Shown here one piece after another: positions 62,757 to 64,000 of a stretch of 64,000 bases of DNA. Made by a program: the position numbers and the translations under genes. Within the stretch, counting starts at the first letter, position 1. Each line of letters opens with the position of its first letter. Below the pieces are notes generated by a model that saw only the letters and a list, made by a program, of their open reading frames with translations, made no database searches and was not told where the DNA came from. Location of the stretch: the NCBI RefSeq assembly GCF_030056705.1, contig NZ_JASHIC010000010.1, positions 124,001 to 188,000 on the forward strand. The letters are read 5' to 3'. This DNA comes from Flectobacillus longus. GTDB taxonomy: Bacteria; Bacteroidota; Bacteroidia; Cytophagales; Spirosomataceae.

Positions 62757-64000
62757 CTACTTCCCTCCAAAAGCACCAATGTAATTAGCTGGTTCTGGGG
62801 AAGTGTATGTTTTGCCGTTGGCAGTAATACCTGTTTTGAAATTACGAGTAAATGTGGTAATACCCTTGTTAAGAGCTGCCGAGCCAGATAGTAACGAGAA
62901 ATCCCATGAGCTATTGTAGTCTGCGTTCATGACATCTGTTGATAATGGGTAGTTCGCAAACTTTGGATCATTATCACCCGCTTTTGTACCACGGATTTCG
63001 TTTGTCCCTGAAGCAATCTCAGCTGTCGGCTGGAACTGGTCTACGGTAGTTTGATTATAGCCATAGTACAGGTTGTTTTGAATAACCGAACGAGTATCTT
63101 CTGGCTTTTTTACGTCACGTTTGATACCGAAGCGGCAGTTAGCCAAAAGGTTGTTGTACAAATCTGCACGCACACTAGCTTCAATCCAGATAGAACCACC
63201 TTTAATCGTTGGACGTCTCCATCCTGTATTCATCAAGGTGTTGTTGTATGCTACCACATAAGCTTGTGGTGTACGGTCACCTGCATTTGATAGCTTAAGT
63301 GCGTTGGTATTAGTGCTATAAACCAAATTATAGGCTACATCAGCAATACAACCCGATTTGATGTTGATGGCTTCGCCACCTGTTACACCTGTTGTGTAAA
63401 ACTTATTATTTGAGAAAATAATATTACCACCTTCCAAATAAGTACAATCTTCGTTGAAATGGCGGAAAATACTATTTACAACCACCAATTTACCAGATAC
63501 ATTTGAATACCAAAGCGCTGGCACATTTTCGCCACTTAATGCCTTATAAAGACCTAATTTCACTGAAGTAGAAGCCTCAGTTGTAGTCGAACCACCGTAT
63601 TCCAAAATCACATTGTCCAATACTAATTCAGCACAAGTTTTGCTAGCCAAGATACCACCCCAAAGCTTACCATAGTTGTATTTTGCAGTACGTGCCGTTT
63701 CAGGAACGGTAAATTTAATAGGACTACTAGCACTTCCAGAAGCGTATAAATTACCATTAACAATAATTTCAGGTTTTGCCGTTGTGTCCATTACTACAGT
63801 TACGCCTTCTTCGATGCTCAAGGTTTTTCCCGCAGGAACAATGATATCCCCAGTTACTTGAACGATGCTACCTTTTTTCCAAGTACCAGATACTTCGCCT
63901 GCTACTGATTGCTCTTCTGGCTTAGGATCTGAGTTGTCTTTTGTACAGCTTGTGCATAGCGATGCCAGCAACAAGACACTTGCTAAAATGCTTGAAGTTT
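62757..64000 (-). CDS. Beta-helix lipoprotein, 5' end beyond window
   Basis: At least 414 residues; the frame is open to base 64000, so the start codon lies outside. The visible N-terminus is a lipoprotein signal (SSILASVLLLASLCTSC, lipobox Cys in TSC). The mature part shows strand-turn repeats of a right-handed parallel beta-helix (NGNLYASGSASSPIKF, LVLDNVILEYGG, LVVVNSIFRHFN, IIFSNNKFYTT), as in pectate-lyase-like surface proteins. No catalytic site of a polysaccharide lyase was recognised. Probably a surface-exposed binding or structural protein. Confidence 0.8.
   Translation of the reverse strand, partial: TSSILASVLLLASLCTSCTKDNSDPKPEEQSVAGEVSGTWKKGSIVQVTGDIIVPAGKTLSIEEGVTVVMDTTAKPEIIVNGNLYASGSASSPIKFTVPETARTAKYNYGKLWGGILASKTCAELVLDNVILEYGGSTTTEASTSVKLGLYKALSGENVPALWYSNVSGKLVVVNSIFRHFNEDCTYLEGGNIIFSNNKFYTTGVTGGEAINIKSGCIADVAYNLVYSTNTNALKLSNAGDRTPQAYVVAYNNTLMNTGWRRPTIKGGSIWIEASVRADLYNNLLANCRFGIKRDVKKPEDTRSVIQNNLYYGYNQTTVDQFQPTAEIASGTNEIRGTKAGDNDPKFANYPLSTDVMNADYNSSWDFSLLSGSAALNKGITTFTRNFKTGITANGKTYTSPEPANYIGAFGGK

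Overview
The window is a low-GC chromosomal segment of a Bacteroidota bacterium, most likely of the order Cytophagales. The evidence is the gene content: a TonB receptor with a carboxypeptidase-regulatory N-domain, a GSCFA protein, LytS/LytTR regulators, an Mrp lacking the C-terminal CxxC, and a cobalamin-riboswitch-controlled btuB. Shine-Dalgarno sequences are absent, and TAnnTTTG (-7) promoter boxes occur upstream of many genes. About 52 protein genes are supported. I see no tRNA, rRNA, insertion sequence, prophage or CRISPR array. Both ends cut genes: an aminotransferase on the left and a beta-helix lipoprotein on the right.

Layout. 1-3600: four-gene cluster for a nonulosonic-acid-like surface sugar (class III aminotransferase, SDR, KdsC-like phosphatase, NeuB-family synthase without SAF domain). 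3.7-9.1 kb: sterol-desaturase-family hydroxylase, SMR/Gdx-like exporter, Tat-exported metallophosphoesterase, GH1 glycosidase, membrane-anchored coiled-coil protein. 9.6-17 kb: nadB, SCP2-like protein, TonB receptor, uridine kinase, LytTR/LytS pair. 17.4-23.4 kb: mrp and nfu (Fe-S assembly), exported thioredoxin-like protein, an enlarged Ddl-like ATP-grasp ligase, and a paralogue of the coiled-coil protein. 23.7-36.5 kb: P450, esterase, SGNH hydrolase, purH, gyrB, AraC regulator, PEBP protein, ppk, methyltransferase-like protein. 36.5-45.6 kb: rhodanese lipoprotein, GH16 glucanase, second SCP2-like protein, sorbosone-dehydrogenase/cytochrome c fusion with a DUF1080 protein, gamma-carbonic-anhydrase-like protein, NupC transporter, DinB protein. 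45.6-47.3 kb: AT-rich gap with tiny membrane-peptide ORFs. 47.3-51.4 kb: Tat-exported HisC-like aminotransferase, Tat-exported amine oxidase, secreted Hint-domain protein. 52-57 kb: GSCFA protein, then a B12 riboswitch driving btuB, a PP-loop ATPase, a CWC protein and a LOV-like PAS protein lacking the photoactive Cys. 57-64 kb: two small unknown proteins, GH63-like glucosidase, beta-propeller phytase, beta-helix lipoprotein.

The strongest unexplained signal is between the genes. Many gaps are built from a few recurring sequence words arranged as mirror-image composites. One family has TTGAGTGA words, a palindrome around AGACGTAA/TTACGTCT, a long terminator-like hairpin, an inverted copy of the palindrome, and then TCACTCAAT words up to the next gene. 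A second family uses AGGCACTAGGCATTAGGCA-type words and their inverse. A third uses TCCGAAATC words and a fourth AGCTATTGGCT words. These elements supply many of the bidirectional terminators and recur across the whole window.

Other points for a second look are the Hint domain with no C-extein, the Ddl-like ligase with a partial internal duplication, two candidate small-RNA units ending in orphan terminators, and the cluster of microproteins. All calls rest on reading motifs by eye; no database search was run.
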